From contig NC_059471.1 in NCBI RefSeq assembly GCF_018139145.2, positions 67,156,020 to 67,220,019 on the forward strand: DNA of 64,000 bases, given 5' to 3'. Positions 25,801-40,800 of this stretch are shown piece after piece. The stretch is from Gymnogyps californianus (lineage: Eukaryota; Chordata; Aves; Accipitriformes; Cathartidae). Within the stretch, counting starts at the first letter, position 1. Every line of letters starts with the position of its first letter. The notes below the pieces were generated by a model. The model searched no databases, was not told the DNA's origin, and saw nothing but the letters and a program-made list of their open reading frames with translations. A program made the position numbers and the translations under genes.

Positions 25801-28800
25801 CATTAATGAGTCTGTGTCTCAGCATACAGTTTCTTAACACTTTTAAAATCTCAGTTGCTTAAGTTTTGGTTATGTAAATTCATTCTGCAGTTTCAATCAG
25901 ATACTTCAGTTCCTCACTTTCTGTTCTCAGCTGCTACGTAAAATAGCTGCCAACCTTCACTACAGCTATTAATATTCAGTTGCAGTGAATTTATCCATCT
26001 GTACCTATCTGAATTCATTAGCTGCTGCACATATCCAAATTTAGAAAAATAAAATAAGAAACACACAAAAGAAAAACAAATGGCTTATATCCTACAACAC
26101 CGTGAGACTGGAAAGAATCATAACAGCGCATCTGGCCAGCCCTTCCTCCTCTCAATGTCAGGATATGAGGACTGATCGGCTAAATCAATTTAGCACAATC
26201 CAAGCGACAAACGCTCTGTGAATCACGCCTGTGTTATGATACTGGAGAGTAGCATGGCGCGACTGCTGACAGGCCCAGGCAGGTAGTGCTGGCTGGAGCG
26301 CCCAGTACAACCCCAGCAGAGTGCAGCTAACAGGAGCTACCAGCAAGTCTCTGCCGGGCTAGGGAGTAGACCAGGGCTGCTCAGTGCAAGCCAGCCCTCT
26401 GAAATACAATCACAAGTCACTAAGCATCCGCTGAAGCAAACTGAGAGGCCCAGCAAAGCTTACCTTCGCATGTTTTGCTGTCTTTAAGAGCGTAACCACT
26501 GTAGCATGAGCAACGGTAGCTGCCTAGCTTGTTGAGGCAGAGCTGGTTACAGCCGCCATTCTGTGCTCGGCATTCATCAATATCTACATCAAAAGAAAGT
26601 GTTACAGTTAGCTTTTCATTCTGTAAATAGTCTGGAGGGTGAGAGTGGGATAGGCATTGGGAAGGAGAAAGACCAAACAAGAAACACTATTACAGCTGCA
26701 ACACAATGATTACAAAAAGCAGAAAGATTTCATTCAAACACTTCAAGTACATTAGCTCAAGTTCATTTAATAAAAAAAAAGACAGAAGGAACTGTAACTG
26801 AGTATCTCCTTCACAGCTCTGAGAATGCAGAAGGGTATCTGTAGTCACTGTGGAGGTGAAGAAGTTTGTTTGCAGAAGCAAACGAATTATAACTAACGTA
26901 TTTTATATCATAACTAACTTTTAAAATTCTACTATGACCAGTAAGTTCAGGATGAAAGCTTTAAATAAAACAATATATCCTTACTACTACAGAACTCATG
27001 AGAACACAAAAAGTTTTAAGTTCACAGCTATCGAGCACTGTGAGCTAAACTGTGTTCCACTGAAGTTAGCAGCAAAAGCCTGTCAAATCCAGCAGAGCCT
27101 GGATTTCACCCTCTATCTGCCCTACCTGCTCATTATGTCCTGCTTGTATATGGGACTCTAAAGTTAGCTGATGGGTAGAACAGCACATTTCATGGCATTT
27201 TATAAGAAAAAGAGGGGATATGCTTCAGACTGATCAGTTGCTGAGCTCTCAAAGCTGACTGCATACTGATCAGTCAACTGTCTCAAATGCTTAAATAAGC
27301 TGCTTGCGAGTGATCCTATAATCTCCCCACAATATTTACATCAGAAGGAAAGGCTTTGGATCTCCCACTGTCTTGGTTGCCACAATTCTGGACTAGCTGA
27401 ATGCAATTTCTGGCAATTACTTAATAATGGCAGGCAGGAAAGCAGGCAGCCTTGCAGGCAGAAGAAAAAAAAAGAAACCGGAAAACAGGAGGAGGGAAGG
27501 TAACTACAGTATTTCATAAAGGAATAGAGAAAGCCCTCTGGGGGCCTGGAACTTCTTGCACTTATAGTTTCTGCCTGAATATTCTCTTTGGAGGTGATGG
27601 AAATACACAGTGGGATTAAGTGGATGTGGAATAAGAGCCTACTAGCAAGGAGGCTTTAACAGACTGATTTCATCAGTTTGTGCATCATCAGACTCAGACC
27701 CCAACTTGCCTGCTGAGAGTCACTGTTCCCATTGCAGGCACGCTAGAAAGGAAGATGGGCCAGCTTCTCTGGCTCTGCAGTCTGTCATCTGTTACATCAG
27801 GGTTCACAGCAGAGGTTGGGGCGGTTCTGCTTGAAAACCCACTACAACTCTATTTCTGCTGCCCCTTTCAGAGGGGTGGGACAGAAAGCTGGAGTGTAAC
27901 TTCTTAGATTACCTTGTGAAGACCAAGCTGAGATCCATTAAAGTCATATAAAAATGTTGACGTGAAAGAGTTACCTGATCCACAGAAGGGTAAAATTTTT
28001 TTTATGAAAACACACGAGCGGTGTGTAATCCAGGTTCAACTCTGTGATTTTTGAATTGTGCAGCACACTATCAGTGACCATTTGAGAATACAGCAAAACC
28101 CAATACACCTTTGTTACAAGTATGAAAGATATTGAAACCCAATTACCTTTTTCACATGTTTTTCCCTGCCAGCCACGCTTGCATTCACAATAGAAGTCCC
28201 CCTTGAGATCTTCACATTTGACAGTCCCCTCTTTGTGACAAGGATTGGGAGAACACTGGTTTGGCAAATCTAATTTATATAAGGAATAAAAAACAAAACA
28301 AAACAAAACAGAACAATATATTGAAGTCACTGACAACCAGGTGTTTCACTCTCATTAAAAGTCAAGAAGCTTAAACAGTACTGGGGAATCACTATCAGAA
28401 ATACTCACACCTGGCAAAACTGGAAGCTAGTTCTTAGTGCTCATATGCCAAAAAAGCTGTGCCAGGAGTTTTGCAGAGCACATACAGAGGAATTCATTTC
28501 GTTGCAAAAGGGAGTGAGCTACCACCCCCGTATCTGAAGGGCACATCCTGAAAGAAACAACTCAAAGTAGCTCATTTTTAAGAAAGTTAATTCTACTCTC
28601 CCTAGTTTTGGAGAAAATAGAAAGCAGGTAGCAAATAAAGTACTCAAGGAAGGACGAGTACTCTTTCCAATTACTTTTGGTAGTTCAACTGAGGATCTTA
28701 CCAGGGCTGACAGATTTGTGGCTAGCAAAAGTTTATATCTGAAAATTTTGTCAGCGCTGTCCAACTTAGGCTTTTCTATTATGTAGAATGAGAATAAAAA

Positions 28801-31800
28801 AAAAATATCAATGTGTTAACAGCGTAAGAATAGCAAACCACTAATCCAATTTACAGACAGCACAATGTTCCTTTGGGGCCAACACAGAGTGAAGTCTGCC
28901 ACTGATCTTTAAACCAAGTTCCAATAGCTGGCAATGGATTTTCTCCATAAGAAAGCAGCAAGAGAGTAGTCACCACACTTTGGGGAGGATTGGAGGAACA
29001 AATATCAAACTATCATGTAACTGTTCAATGAATGGAAGTCACCTGTCCAAATTCACCTACCCACCTATCTGCAAAACACCCAGGGACAGTGCTTTGCAGA
29101 GGTAGCTAGAGAAAGGATGAGAGAAGACCCTTGTCCCCACAAAAAATGAGTTGGTAGCTATCTTGTAGCAGTAGCCTGCTACACTGGTGTTCTGAATCAG
29201 TGGTCTTCAAAAAACATAAATGTGTTAACTGTTTTCACAAGCTTAACCAGAAGGAGCAGTGCAGAAGCTCATTCTGCAAAGCTCACCTAGTCAAAGGCTG
29301 TTTACATATCCCCTCCCAGCAGTGGGGTTCAGGAGAGACAGGGCGCTTCTGCAGACCTTCTACACTTGGGTGAGCTTTAGTTACAGTCCAGTCTGCCACG
29401 GATGCCACCTTCTACAGAGAACATTTGAACCTGACCAGAGCCTTAGCAAACCTGAATGAACATATATTCACAATGGGACTGACTTTCTACACTGGAGCAG
29501 TTAAACGGTCAGTCCCACTGCCCTCTGGGATCACGAGCACATGGAGTGCATTGGAAAAGGAAGTCCTATGACATGAACGGTTGAAGTCCAGGCTTCTCCT
29601 CTGATGAATATACATGGCAGCTTCTTGTGCCTGACCAGCTGTGCCCCCAGAGTGGGGGCAGCACAGCTACAAAGCAATGACTCTGCCCAATTCTTTTGGT
29701 GCATGATACAGGAACTGCAGCTAGCAGTCTTTAAAGGAAGAACTACTACCATTAACAATGCCTTCTGCAATCCTACAATCTTGGCAGCGCACCCTTACAA
29801 CCCAGCAGAAACCCAGTTCAGTCCAGATAAAAGGAAGAGTTTACAAAAAGCGGACCAGACAGGTATATTTAGAGCACCTGATCAACAACAGCCCTCCGCA
29901 GCCCAAGTTTGGTCTGTGATACTAGATTTGCAGTGCAAAAAGTGCTCAGTGGGTACACATTAAGAGAGCAGCAGCAGCAAAGATCCCTTTTCATACACTG
30001 GTTCTGCTGAGACCACCGTTCAGTAGACCAACATCCAGTTCAGACTCTTCATGATATTCTGAATCATGACTTGTGAATTGATGGGGATATGGGGTGGCAG
30101 GGAGGCATGTAGGGAGAGGAACTGTTTGTAGATTAGTAGCCCCATCAGACTTCTCAAATTGAGAGAAGTTAAGAATTGGATTAACTCTCAGGATTATACT
30201 GCTTCTACATGTCTCTTCTTAACCTCCTCTGTGTGACCCTGAAAGTCACCTTCATGACAGGCTGCTTTGAAAAAACTAACATTTCTGTGAGTGCAGGCAG
30301 AAGCAACTCCCTCTGATGTCTTACAAAGCACTGAACAGCATTTTTGTTTGCACTGACTGCCTTAGATTTGAATCTCAGTAATTACAGACTGGTTGAGGTC
30401 GGCAGACACCTCTGGAGGTCGTCTTGTCCAACCCCCCTGCTCAAGCAGGTCCACCGAGAGCCAGTTGCCCAGGATCACGTCCAGGCAGCTTTTGAATATC
30501 TCCAAGGATGGAGACTCCACAACCTCCCCAGACAACCTGTGCCAGTGCTGGGTCACCCTCACAGTGAAAAAGTGTTTCCTGATGTTCAGGAGCAAACTCC
30601 TGTGTTTCAGTTTGCCCCGCTGCCTTCTGGACTTTCAGTTTGCCTTTTGGACAGCCATTAAGATTGGTGCTATGTTAGGCATAAAAATAAGGCAAAAGCA
30701 TATGCTCAAATGTTGGATAGCATTTGTGTTATAGTTATCAAGAAAAAATGGTCAGATTCTTGGGCTTCTCTGCACACTGAATTACCGGAAGACTGAAGTT
30801 AGATGCATGCAGTGTTGCAGTTTATTCAGATTACCATGGAGTACTAATTTCGTATTTCTTACATTTACCGCATTGTACAATATAAAAGTTTTCATCACTC
30901 CTTTCTCTGTAGGGTATTTAATTGAGCTTTGGACATAAGGGCTGTCTAGTGCAAGTTCAAAAACTATGACAAACATACCTGCTCACTATGCATATGTTTA
31001 TAATAAAGATTCCGCTGTTCTTCTGAAGAGGACTAACAGATGCCAGAAATCAGCAGACGATTGGCAATGGCTGTCATTAAATATAGTGTGCTGAATCAAG
31101 CAGGACAAAATAGACGAAGCAAAGAAAGGAGCTCTATAAAAGGTCATAAAGGATCACAAATCTCCACAACTGAAAGAATTTGCATTTCAAGTTGTGATTT
31201 CATCCACCTCTACCAAAACACAGCCAACACACAGTGGTTCCATCCACTCTCTCACTTCAGGCTCTCCTCTGTAACCAGCACAGCTTCAACCTCTAGCTAG
31301 GGCTATGCCATTGAGAAGATAAGCATTTATCCTGAGCCTCAGCAAGGTGTTCCATCGTGGTCAAGGGAGGAGAGAGTCAGAGGGCTGATCAGGAAGGGAG
31401 TGTGACTTGGCCAAAGAAATGCCGATTTTCAGTATTTCATCTTGATGCTCAGAAGCTGAGGAAAACTCTCCAGGGAAAGCCTGGGTACACAATCCTAAGA
31501 GCCTCACAGAAATAACTATCTGCTCACTGCAAACAAGGCCTAATCATCTTTCTTCCTCACCACTCCAGCTGTGCAGAGCTGGGGCAAAGCCACAGCCAAG
31601 GTAGAGGCCAGGCCACACAAAAGAAACACAGCTACACGGGCTGTCTGAACATCCACCTGCCAGAATACCGCCCCATAAATCACTGCCCAGTTGACACACC
31701 GCTGGAGGTGGAGGGGTCGGGGAAGGAGAGGCCAGGTTAAGGCGGAGATGAGCCACGACAGAGCAGCTCTGATCAGCACGTTTCTTTTCCTAGACAGACC

Positions 31801-34800
31801 AGAATTTGTATACAGTAAACAGAATGGTTTAGGTATAGTAAGCCAAGTCTGTTTTTTTGAAGCAGCACAAACTAAGCCTCCCAGACATGGCAGTGTTTTC
31901 AAAGTCACTTGATAAGCAAAACAAGTCAACAGGGTTATGCATGACTTATCTGGTGTATCCTCAAGCTTCTGCTTCTTTCCCTCAAACTGGATTCTGATGT
32001 GCCTTGCAGAGCCAGATGGAAATAACACTGCCCAGCGGAATACCACCCTATCGCAACCCATGGTAAATGGCAAGAACAACCACAGACATTTCTATCACAT
32101 CAACACTGTGCTGATAGTTTGCTCCTCTTATCATGAGAGTTTGAGAACATGCGACACAGTCTTATACTCTCCTGGTGCCTTCACAGCTGTGTAATTCTGC
32201 CAACTTCGTAGAAGGTGCTCCTGATTTAAACCATTGCAAGAGAAAATGGGCTTTTGTTTCCATTCATTTACATGACAGATTTTAGTAAAGCTTTTAAAAG
32301 TAATGAAGAGCATGACCTTTTTGTGTGCTTTGAGCTATGTCTGATAGTACCTATATAGCTCATAAGTGCAGACAGAGAATAGAACTACTAGTTCCATTTT
32401 TGAAGTCTGGAAACAAGACTTTACCTAAGTACACTGACTGCTGCTTCCAGTTCATTACTCTGTACTGTGAGTTTGTTTTTTGATATTCATGAAATGGTGC
32501 AAATTAAAACTTCACTGGGAAAATGCTAGGTTGTGAAGATTATGACATTCACTATTAAAAAACAGACACACACGACACAACAAAAATCCCATTGTGTTTT
32601 TTAAGGCCACATGCAGCTTCATTTCCAAAAAATCCTGTAGCGTTTTCCAAACTCTTGCAGAACCAAATCCCTGATTCCTAGCTGGCCTACAGGATCTCAT
32701 CTAGAAAAAGATCCAGATCTGCAGACCAAAGTACAGGTATCCGTGTGTAAGGTAAGCATCTATCTGCAAAGCAATTGTCTTAAATTCTCATTGCAGTCAG
32801 TGGAGATTTGGTCAGTACAATAAACGGAGTCCATAGAGTGATTCAGCTCTCCCCAGAGCAGACAGAGTTTGGTCAGTGGGATCCCTCTAGAATCACTGAC
32901 TGCAGATTAACACTCTGCTGACTGTGATGGGAATACTGCTCATGTAGGCACCTATGCTGGAAACACCTGCATCTACCTCTCTGAATCCAGAGCGGAATCC
33001 TACCTGTAAGCCTGATCTAAAGATCTTATGAAACTGAGAATCCTCAAATACTCTGGTAAGCTGCCTAATCACTGTCACAGTTAAAATTTGTACCTTATTT
33101 CTAGTATAAACTAGTGTAGTTAATCACCCTCCAGCCCTTCAGTTGTGCAATGTCTTTGTATGCCAGATTAAAAGAGCCTTCCACTACGTTGTTTTGAGAG
33201 GAGAAAAACTGTTAAGAAACAAAATTTAAATGTGTCTTGCAGGCATAACCCCACAGAGCTACATAGCCTTTTGGCAGCATCTGTGAAAAATTAAGAGGCA
33301 CACTGGAATTGGCCAAGCACAAACCCTGTCATTCTTCCAAGCGCATTTCAGGCTCCTTCTCCATTACTTCTCCTGTGAATTGACAATGGCTAGCCAAAAC
33401 TCAGCCATTTAAAAATATTTTAATATTTTAATGGGGGAAAATATTATCATTTTATTTCCAAACCACTGCATCTGCAATGGGCAAAAATCCCTAAAACCAA
33501 TTATTCAGCTTTTATTTTTTCAGATTTTTTCATCACTACCCTTTAGACTTGCATTTCTAAAACACTGATCAGCTGTTTGGAGCAAGTGTTCCCAGTTGAT
33601 ACCACCATTTTCAGCAGAAACTCCTGCCTCTTTGCTGTGCCACCCACGTGAGCAAAAGGAAGCATTCAGCCTCACGTCCCGCTTTGAACTAGCTGGCATA
33701 CCACAGCTGACATGGGTACCACAGGTCCGAGAATTCCCAGTTCAGAGAACTCTAACATCCGTAAGTGATACTGCTGCATTATATGAGGGCAAGTCTTCAC
33801 ATACCACTTATTAACCTTGGAATTCACTCTTCAGAAAAGGTTGCTGTAATGCAGTTTATAAACGTGAAAGGTTGACTAAATCCTGATCCTGCTTTGGTAG
33901 CACTGGTATGAACACATGACTAATCAAACTTGATCACAATAAGAGACTGAACCACAGGGGTAAAAATGAAAATAAATATACATACACGTGATTTTCTCCC
34001 CGTTTGAACTGATTTGCTCCCCGAACATATTTAGAATATTTATGCAGCTTTATACCTTTAGCACTGCTAAGCTTCAAGAGGGAACTGGAAAGGTATTAGA
34101 AGAGTTCATTAAATTCTGATCTCTAGTGTTAGTGATGAACAAGTACCCCTTCCCCCTCTACACAAATCAGTTTGACTTCCAAATTTATTTGAATTTTTAA
34201 AGGTTGCAATATTTAAAGCACAGTCACGCGATGCGTGAAACTGATCTCCTTAATGTAAAGAAGTCAGACACAAGCCTGGGTTTGACTTTAAGCGTTTTTT
34301 AAGGTTCCTTAACAGGGGTGAGCCAAAGTTAGCATTCAAGAGAAAAGAAAATGAAAGGCCAAGCATAGTGTACAACCTTATGGTAAATCCTATTTCTCGT
34401 CCCTCTTGCTTCTCAGATTATTCAGACCTTGGGAAACTGGCGGGAAAGAAATGTCTTGCATCATAAAATACCAAAGCACTGAAACATGACAGCGAGATGG
34501 CAATAGGTTATAAAAGGGAAAAGGTTTTGTTTTGCTGCTCAGACAGGACAAGCGATAACTGTGTCTCAAGCCTAGAGAATAGGAAGACCAGTACTAAAAT
34601 ACTGTCAAAAATGGAGATGACTGAGCTGGTCCCACGCCTTCAGGTAGAATGAGAGAACATTTAACTACAATATATAAAACAAAAATGCTTACTATGAACG
34701 CATGTAAGGAAATCTGGACTTCTTGTATGCGGCGACCCATATTTCTGAATACAAGCTGAAGAACAGAAAATGAAATTGTTATTATTATAATGATGACATG

Positions 34801-37800
34801 GCAGCTGTTCAAAGTACGTAAAATGATACCTGGCCTGCTGATTCATTAAGCAAGGATTTGGAGGGTGAATGCAAAATCTATGCAATATTATAATCACCCC
34901 GATGCCTTAAAATTCTTAAGTTCATTAAAATTTTTTAGCTCTGATGTACAGTAGAGTTATAAGCCATCTGAAGAGGGTGATCACTTAACCAGATGCTACT
35001 ATGATTCTAAAAGCATGTTAGTAGCTACTCAAATTTGACCTACAAAATCTCTTTTAAAAAATCTAAAAAGCACATGGAGTTTTCTCAAACTGTTGGCATT
35101 TGTGATCTTAAGTACTGCATATTAAACACAAGCAGAAAACAATATGATGCCATGACTATGATACAGTCAATAGAATAAGCCAGTAGTTCCATCAGTAAAG
35201 ACAGTTTTTTTTTTTTAAATAAGGAGATTAGTTAATAGCTAAGTTAATTAAAAAGGGAAAAAGGTAGAAGATTTAAAATTATTTACTAATGCTGCAAGCT
35301 ATAGATATAAATGCAACATCAACATTTTAACATGCAGAAAACACATAAAGGATCTCTGTATGCAAATCTGTACATAAGTAAAAAACACACCTCAAAATCA
35401 CATAAGGAACGTACAGTCTATCTTAAAAGTTAGCAATGCATGTGTATTGCAATCAGATTTCCATCACTTTCCTTAGCAGAGACTTCAGCTGTGACAAGCT
35501 CCAGTGTTAGGCACCACATACCAGCACTGCCACAAAGTGAAAGTAAAAGCTGCAACTCACCCAAGTATTTCGGGTAAAAATATTCCTGTAGGAGGAAAAA
35601 AAAAAAAAAAAGCAGAGATTTATTGAATAATATTTGCTTCTATTGTCATACTATTTAAGAGCTGCTGTTAGTTTGGTGGTCTTGCACGGTAGTTGTTTCA
35701 CAAGGTCCAAACACCAACATTGTGATTTCTTTTTATTCAGAGCCAGAAACAGCACAGTATCATACATGCATTCTGTCTTTTGAAAAGGAACGAAACATTA
35801 GCTCCAGTCTCAAGGTTATTTTTTGACGACGGCTGACCTGGTAAGTGGCAGTGGCTGAGCGTGAAGCCACTTACCCACTATCCAAGAGGTAAAGGGGCTG
35901 ATGATGACATGAGGTAGGGGAAGGAAGAGGAATCTAGAGACAAAACCCCAGAGGGAAAGTACAGGATCATTTAGTCACCCACTGCCTCCTCAGAGGCCCT
36001 CTGCTGAAGCAGAACACGGGCAGCACCCTAACACCACAACCACTAAAATAAAAGGGTACCTTTTGCTCTCACAACGAGCACCCTACAACTCTAAGAGCAC
36101 CCACTCCATCACATCGTGGAGACGGTCCGCTCAAAGAAGGGAATAATGAAAATTTGCAAGTGAGGGGCAAATTGACATTCATTAATCTAAAACCAGACTG
36201 CAAGAGGCATTCCCACTCCTCTCGTGGTACATGGCCATGCGTTACTGTTCCCTACCTTGTGTCAACAAAGTGTAGCCGTACAGCGAGAGCAGCAGTTTGC
36301 TGATGTGATGTGGATCTAACCTTGCGTGTTAGAAAAATATTCAGCCTCGTGAGGCCTTGCCAGTCACATGATTGCTTGCACCACAGAGAAACAGCAGGAA
36401 AATGCAGCTGTGCTGCATGGAAGGGTGGGAGATTGGCTTAAGCTGATCATTAAACCACATTCTTAAAAAAATACAAAAATTCATGGCCAGGAAAAAGCAT
36501 TTCTTTCCAACTTCACTTCATACTGGATTTCATAATGTGTAAGTCACTAGTTCAAGTGCTGTTAAAATTGTAATTGGGGCGTGCAATGAGGGAAAACTTG
36601 TGGATTGTATCAGTGCTTAATTTTTTTTCTTAAAATAATCCATTTCTCAGCTAATTATGAAAGTATACGCGCAGTATAATTCTCTTTCATACAACATGAG
36701 CAATTTTCATATAACACTATCTGCAGTGAGGCTGGGACAGTAAATATCCTGTATTCTACAAAATTAATTTGGTCTATACAATGTGCAAGATAAGAAACTA
36801 TTTTATCTTCTCCTCTTACTACAGATGTTTGGATAAGCTCATGCATATATACAGGCATGTACATACAACAGAGACAGGCACACACCATGATTCAATTTGA
36901 CCTGGACTGTCTAATGCAATCAATGGCATTGTTGTCATTCATCAGAAAAATCAATCGCTTCTGGCAAATATGCTCCAGTTACTGAAATACACCATGTAAA
37001 TATTCAGCCTAAATCATGAGAGCATCAATAAAGAAGTAGGAGCAGCTTACACTTATTCTAATTTTCAATTCTGACATGAGGGTAATAGGCTTGGCATCTT
37101 TTGGGGCTGAGCTTTGTAATATCCCTTCGGGTTAACAAACTGAGCGAGGAGCTCAGAACTCATTACAGTCCCCTCTCTCTCTCTTTTTTTTTTAAGGTTT
37201 AGTTTTGGAAAAGACAAGTCAAAAAAATACAGTCAAAATAAAAGTAAATCTAAGCAGTCTAAGTATTCAGATGAGTGCCCAGCTGTGCTATAACCACAAA
37301 CTGAACTTCAGCCAGCACTCGAGGAGAAAAAGATAGCGGCATGTGATGAAATATTCCAAACATTGTTTTCATTATTTCTCCTTTATTCAATATACGTCAC
37401 AAGAATGTGCAGATGTGTTTAACCACCAACAGGATAATCCAGACACTGGCAAGAACAACTTTTTCTGTACTCACAGGACAAGAAATAGGAGCTTTCATAT
37501 TCATGGCCACCAGCCTAATTGCTCCAAGTCAGTGATGGCAAAGGCATAAAACTTCATTTTCTCCTTGACCTCTGATGAATGAGTTGAGTGCCAGAAAAGC
37601 TGTATAGAGTTTACTTTTGAATGAAAGATTAAGGTAACTAGTTATTTTCATTGCACAAATAACCTTCCAAATGCAAACCGACTGTATATTGATTCAATGC
37701 CAGTTGAACAGCAGATGAGTGAAACTCCAAGACACTGCACCACCACAAGCTTCATTTCATGAGGTATGTAACAGAGGTAAGTGATTTAAACAGGAGGCTA

Positions 37801-40800
37801 TTAATAGAAATTTAACCCTTCTTTCCCTGTCTTCCTCATTTGCTTATGTTATACAAAACTACTTGCTCATCAGTAGTACTTGTCCAGGTCTACAGGACCT
37901 GCTGATAATACCATTCCAAAATAAAGCAACATGATCACAGCTTCTAACATTACTCATTCTTGTATGATTAACCTTTCATTTTTCTCTGTAATCAATTTTC
38001 CTGACAACAGGCTTCTGCAAATACAATGACAATGTATTCAGCCAAAAGATTAATCAAGAATGAAGGACGAATGATCTTCCACCTTGAGAAAAGCAACTTG
38101 CTTAAACTGGAAGTAGCAGTGCCTTTTCAAAAAACACTAATGAGAAGTTTTCCCAGCTAAAAATCCAAGTTGTGCCTAACCTGCACAGTAAGACAGCCAG
38201 ACATGCATTATTTCTCGTGTGAGTGCTCGAGTCCACAATGCCTTCTCAGTCTTCTGTGCTGTACTAAGTCTTAATGACCCACAGATGTCAGGGAAGATGA
38301 AAACCCTATGCAGGGTCAAGTCCCTGTTAAAAGTCTGAGACTCATCTTCCCTCCACCAGAAGTTTTCAATTGTATTTTCAGGATCCAACAAAAATGCCAA
38401 GAGAAATGCTTTGAGGCTTGCTAAGAAGGAGTTAGCAAAGATTCTCTGTTACTATGCTGATTTCTCACCTTCAATTTCAGGCTCACCAAACATCTCACCA
38501 TCCAGAAAGCCACCCAATATTCACAGGATCAGAATGCAGGAGGTTATTTAACTGTGACCACCATGGTAGCAAAAGTCACTATAGAATTATAGTAAGTGCT
38601 AAATTTTCAGCTTGGACTCTGTTAAAAGAAGTCAACATATAAATGTTGTCAGCCCTTCCCCTTTGGATTTGCTTTCCTAATTACTGCTGAAAACTAAAGC
38701 AGGAGCAATGGGCTTTTTAAATAAAAAGCTATAAACAAATACATGTTGGACATAAACATCCTCTGGATAGGCTGCTGTACAGACACTGACCTCACCAAGC
38801 TTTCTAACCAATCTGTCCAGTAGTAACGTCCCAGTGCATGCAAGAGGAAGACAATACCTTGTACAAGCACCAACCTCCACAAGAGACCAACCTTCACGAA
38901 CGTAGTTTCAACAATTCCAACCTCTGTGCCTGCTCCCACCAAGAAAACCTTAAGGTATTTCCACCTTTCCTTTTTGTGACCCAACACACCTTCTGTCTGT
39001 CTGGTTCCCACGTATCAACCAGTATGACTGGGACGCCAGAAGCTTCAATAGTCAAGGGCCTGGCACCAGGGCATCTGCAGCCTGCAGACCGGCATGTAGT
39101 GTAAGTTACACACCACGCCTCATGTGCCACCAGAAGTACAGCTCAGCAGAGGTCTCAGGTAAAGAGGGAGAAATAGGAGAGACTGGGAAGTGCCTCACAT
39201 CTACAAGTCTCCACCCATTCAGTGAAGTGGAAAGGACAGCATGAGGCCAGACCCTCCAGGCAGGTCCTGGCTTGCTTATTTCAGCTCAGTTCAAGAGACC
39301 TTTCCCTTGCTGTCCAGGAGACAGAGCTGTGCTGTAACGGAGAAGATCTAAGCTCTACAGCCCCCACCCCTTTCACATGAACACATGTACATGCTAGAAG
39401 TAAGTCTTTCGATGCATTAAACACAATTATTGGTTTCCACAACAGTAGTGCAAGACCTAAGAGTCCATGCTTTTATTTCAGGGTAGAGTGACACCAAACA
39501 CTTTTTCATGGGGTTAAGAAGTTCCTCTCCCACCTACACCCAAAGCTAATTCCTACCCTTATAACACAGCCACTGCAACACTTAGTGTGGATATCTAAAA
39601 TGAAAAGAGAGCATAAGTTTAAAAGTGTCCTCAAAAAACCCCAACCCAAACAAACAACCCCCCCAAAACTCCAGGTTGTTCATTTTCATATTTGTTTTTT
39701 CTTCTTAATGGTTGCAGTGAAATAGTCAAGAATAGTTTCTGTGGAGCCACCCCCACAATACCCTGCATTGAAACAACTGAGGAGAACAGCAACATGAAGG
39801 TAAGAATTCATAGCAGGGCTGTGGAGTCGAAGGGGCAGAAGTACCCACATCAGCTTCCCTGCCAAAGGAAACCTACAATGTGACTGGGGTCACCATCTAT
39901 TTTCAACTCTATGGCCAAACTCTCCCTTAGTGGTAAAATCCAGAAGTCAGTGAAATTATACGGGGTTTGCATTAGTCCTGCTGAATTTTTAGAGAAGATG
40001 GAAGAACACCAAATCACAACAGGCGTTAACATGAGTCACTGTATAAAAATAGCCCTTCTGAAAACATAACAATGACCCTGTCTACACCAGCAAAATGTTC
40101 TCACTGTTGCTTAAAGTAATTGGCAACACTAGGAACCTCAGCCAAAAGGGCCTGCCAACTGCTTCTGTTTATTTTGCTTGAGTACTATGTCAGGTAAGCC
40201 TCATCAGCACTGAATCTAATCAAAATCATGTTTCAGCTGTAGTGGCAGCAGATAAAAGATGTAGTTTACAGAAGGACTGTTCACGTTCCTGGGCAACTGG
40301 CTCTCGGTGGCCCTGCTTGAGCAGGGGGGTTGGAGCAGACGACCTCCAGAGGTGCCCTCCAACCACAACCACCCTGTGATTCTGTGATTCTGTGACTGCA
40401 GCACTGCTAACACTGGAGGATCTCACAGACTTGTGTTAGCAATGGAAATTTCTAAAAAGCACCTTCCTAGTTACCTAGTTACCTCTTAGAGAGCAGCGAC
40501 AACCACATTATGCCCTTTTCTCATTTCCATATAATGACTCTCCCTTTTCCTCTTTCCTTCAGGACTGAATGTTTGTCTTGGGCATGGCCTGACCTCCTCG
40601 TTTATAAATGTACTTCATGTTTCCACACTGCAGGCCTGCACTATCCTTGCAAAGAAATGGCCGCTACCAACCATAATTGGCTATAACTTAGTGTTTGACA
40701 GTTAACTGTTATAACCTGAGAATGCAAATCTCATTAATGCTCAAGAGCTCTCTGCATTTTTTAAAACTCAGCCCTAGGCTTTTGATGCATAGCAAATGTC

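Larger units (their letters stand above)
28270..34692 (-). other. GAS6: GAS6 intron 4
   Basis: This 6.4 kb intron holds an AAAAC microsatellite at its 3' end, one CR1 3' end near 30362-30630 and the longest open frame of the window (31540-32079, minus strand; discussed under findings). Nothing else is recognised. Confidence 0.55.

Noticed and set aside
38694..39130. Overlapping open frames on both strands beside the candidate orphan exon
   Set aside because: Frames on both strands are open together, so coding content cannot be inferred. It also warns that the neighbouring orphan-exon call needs homology evidence.
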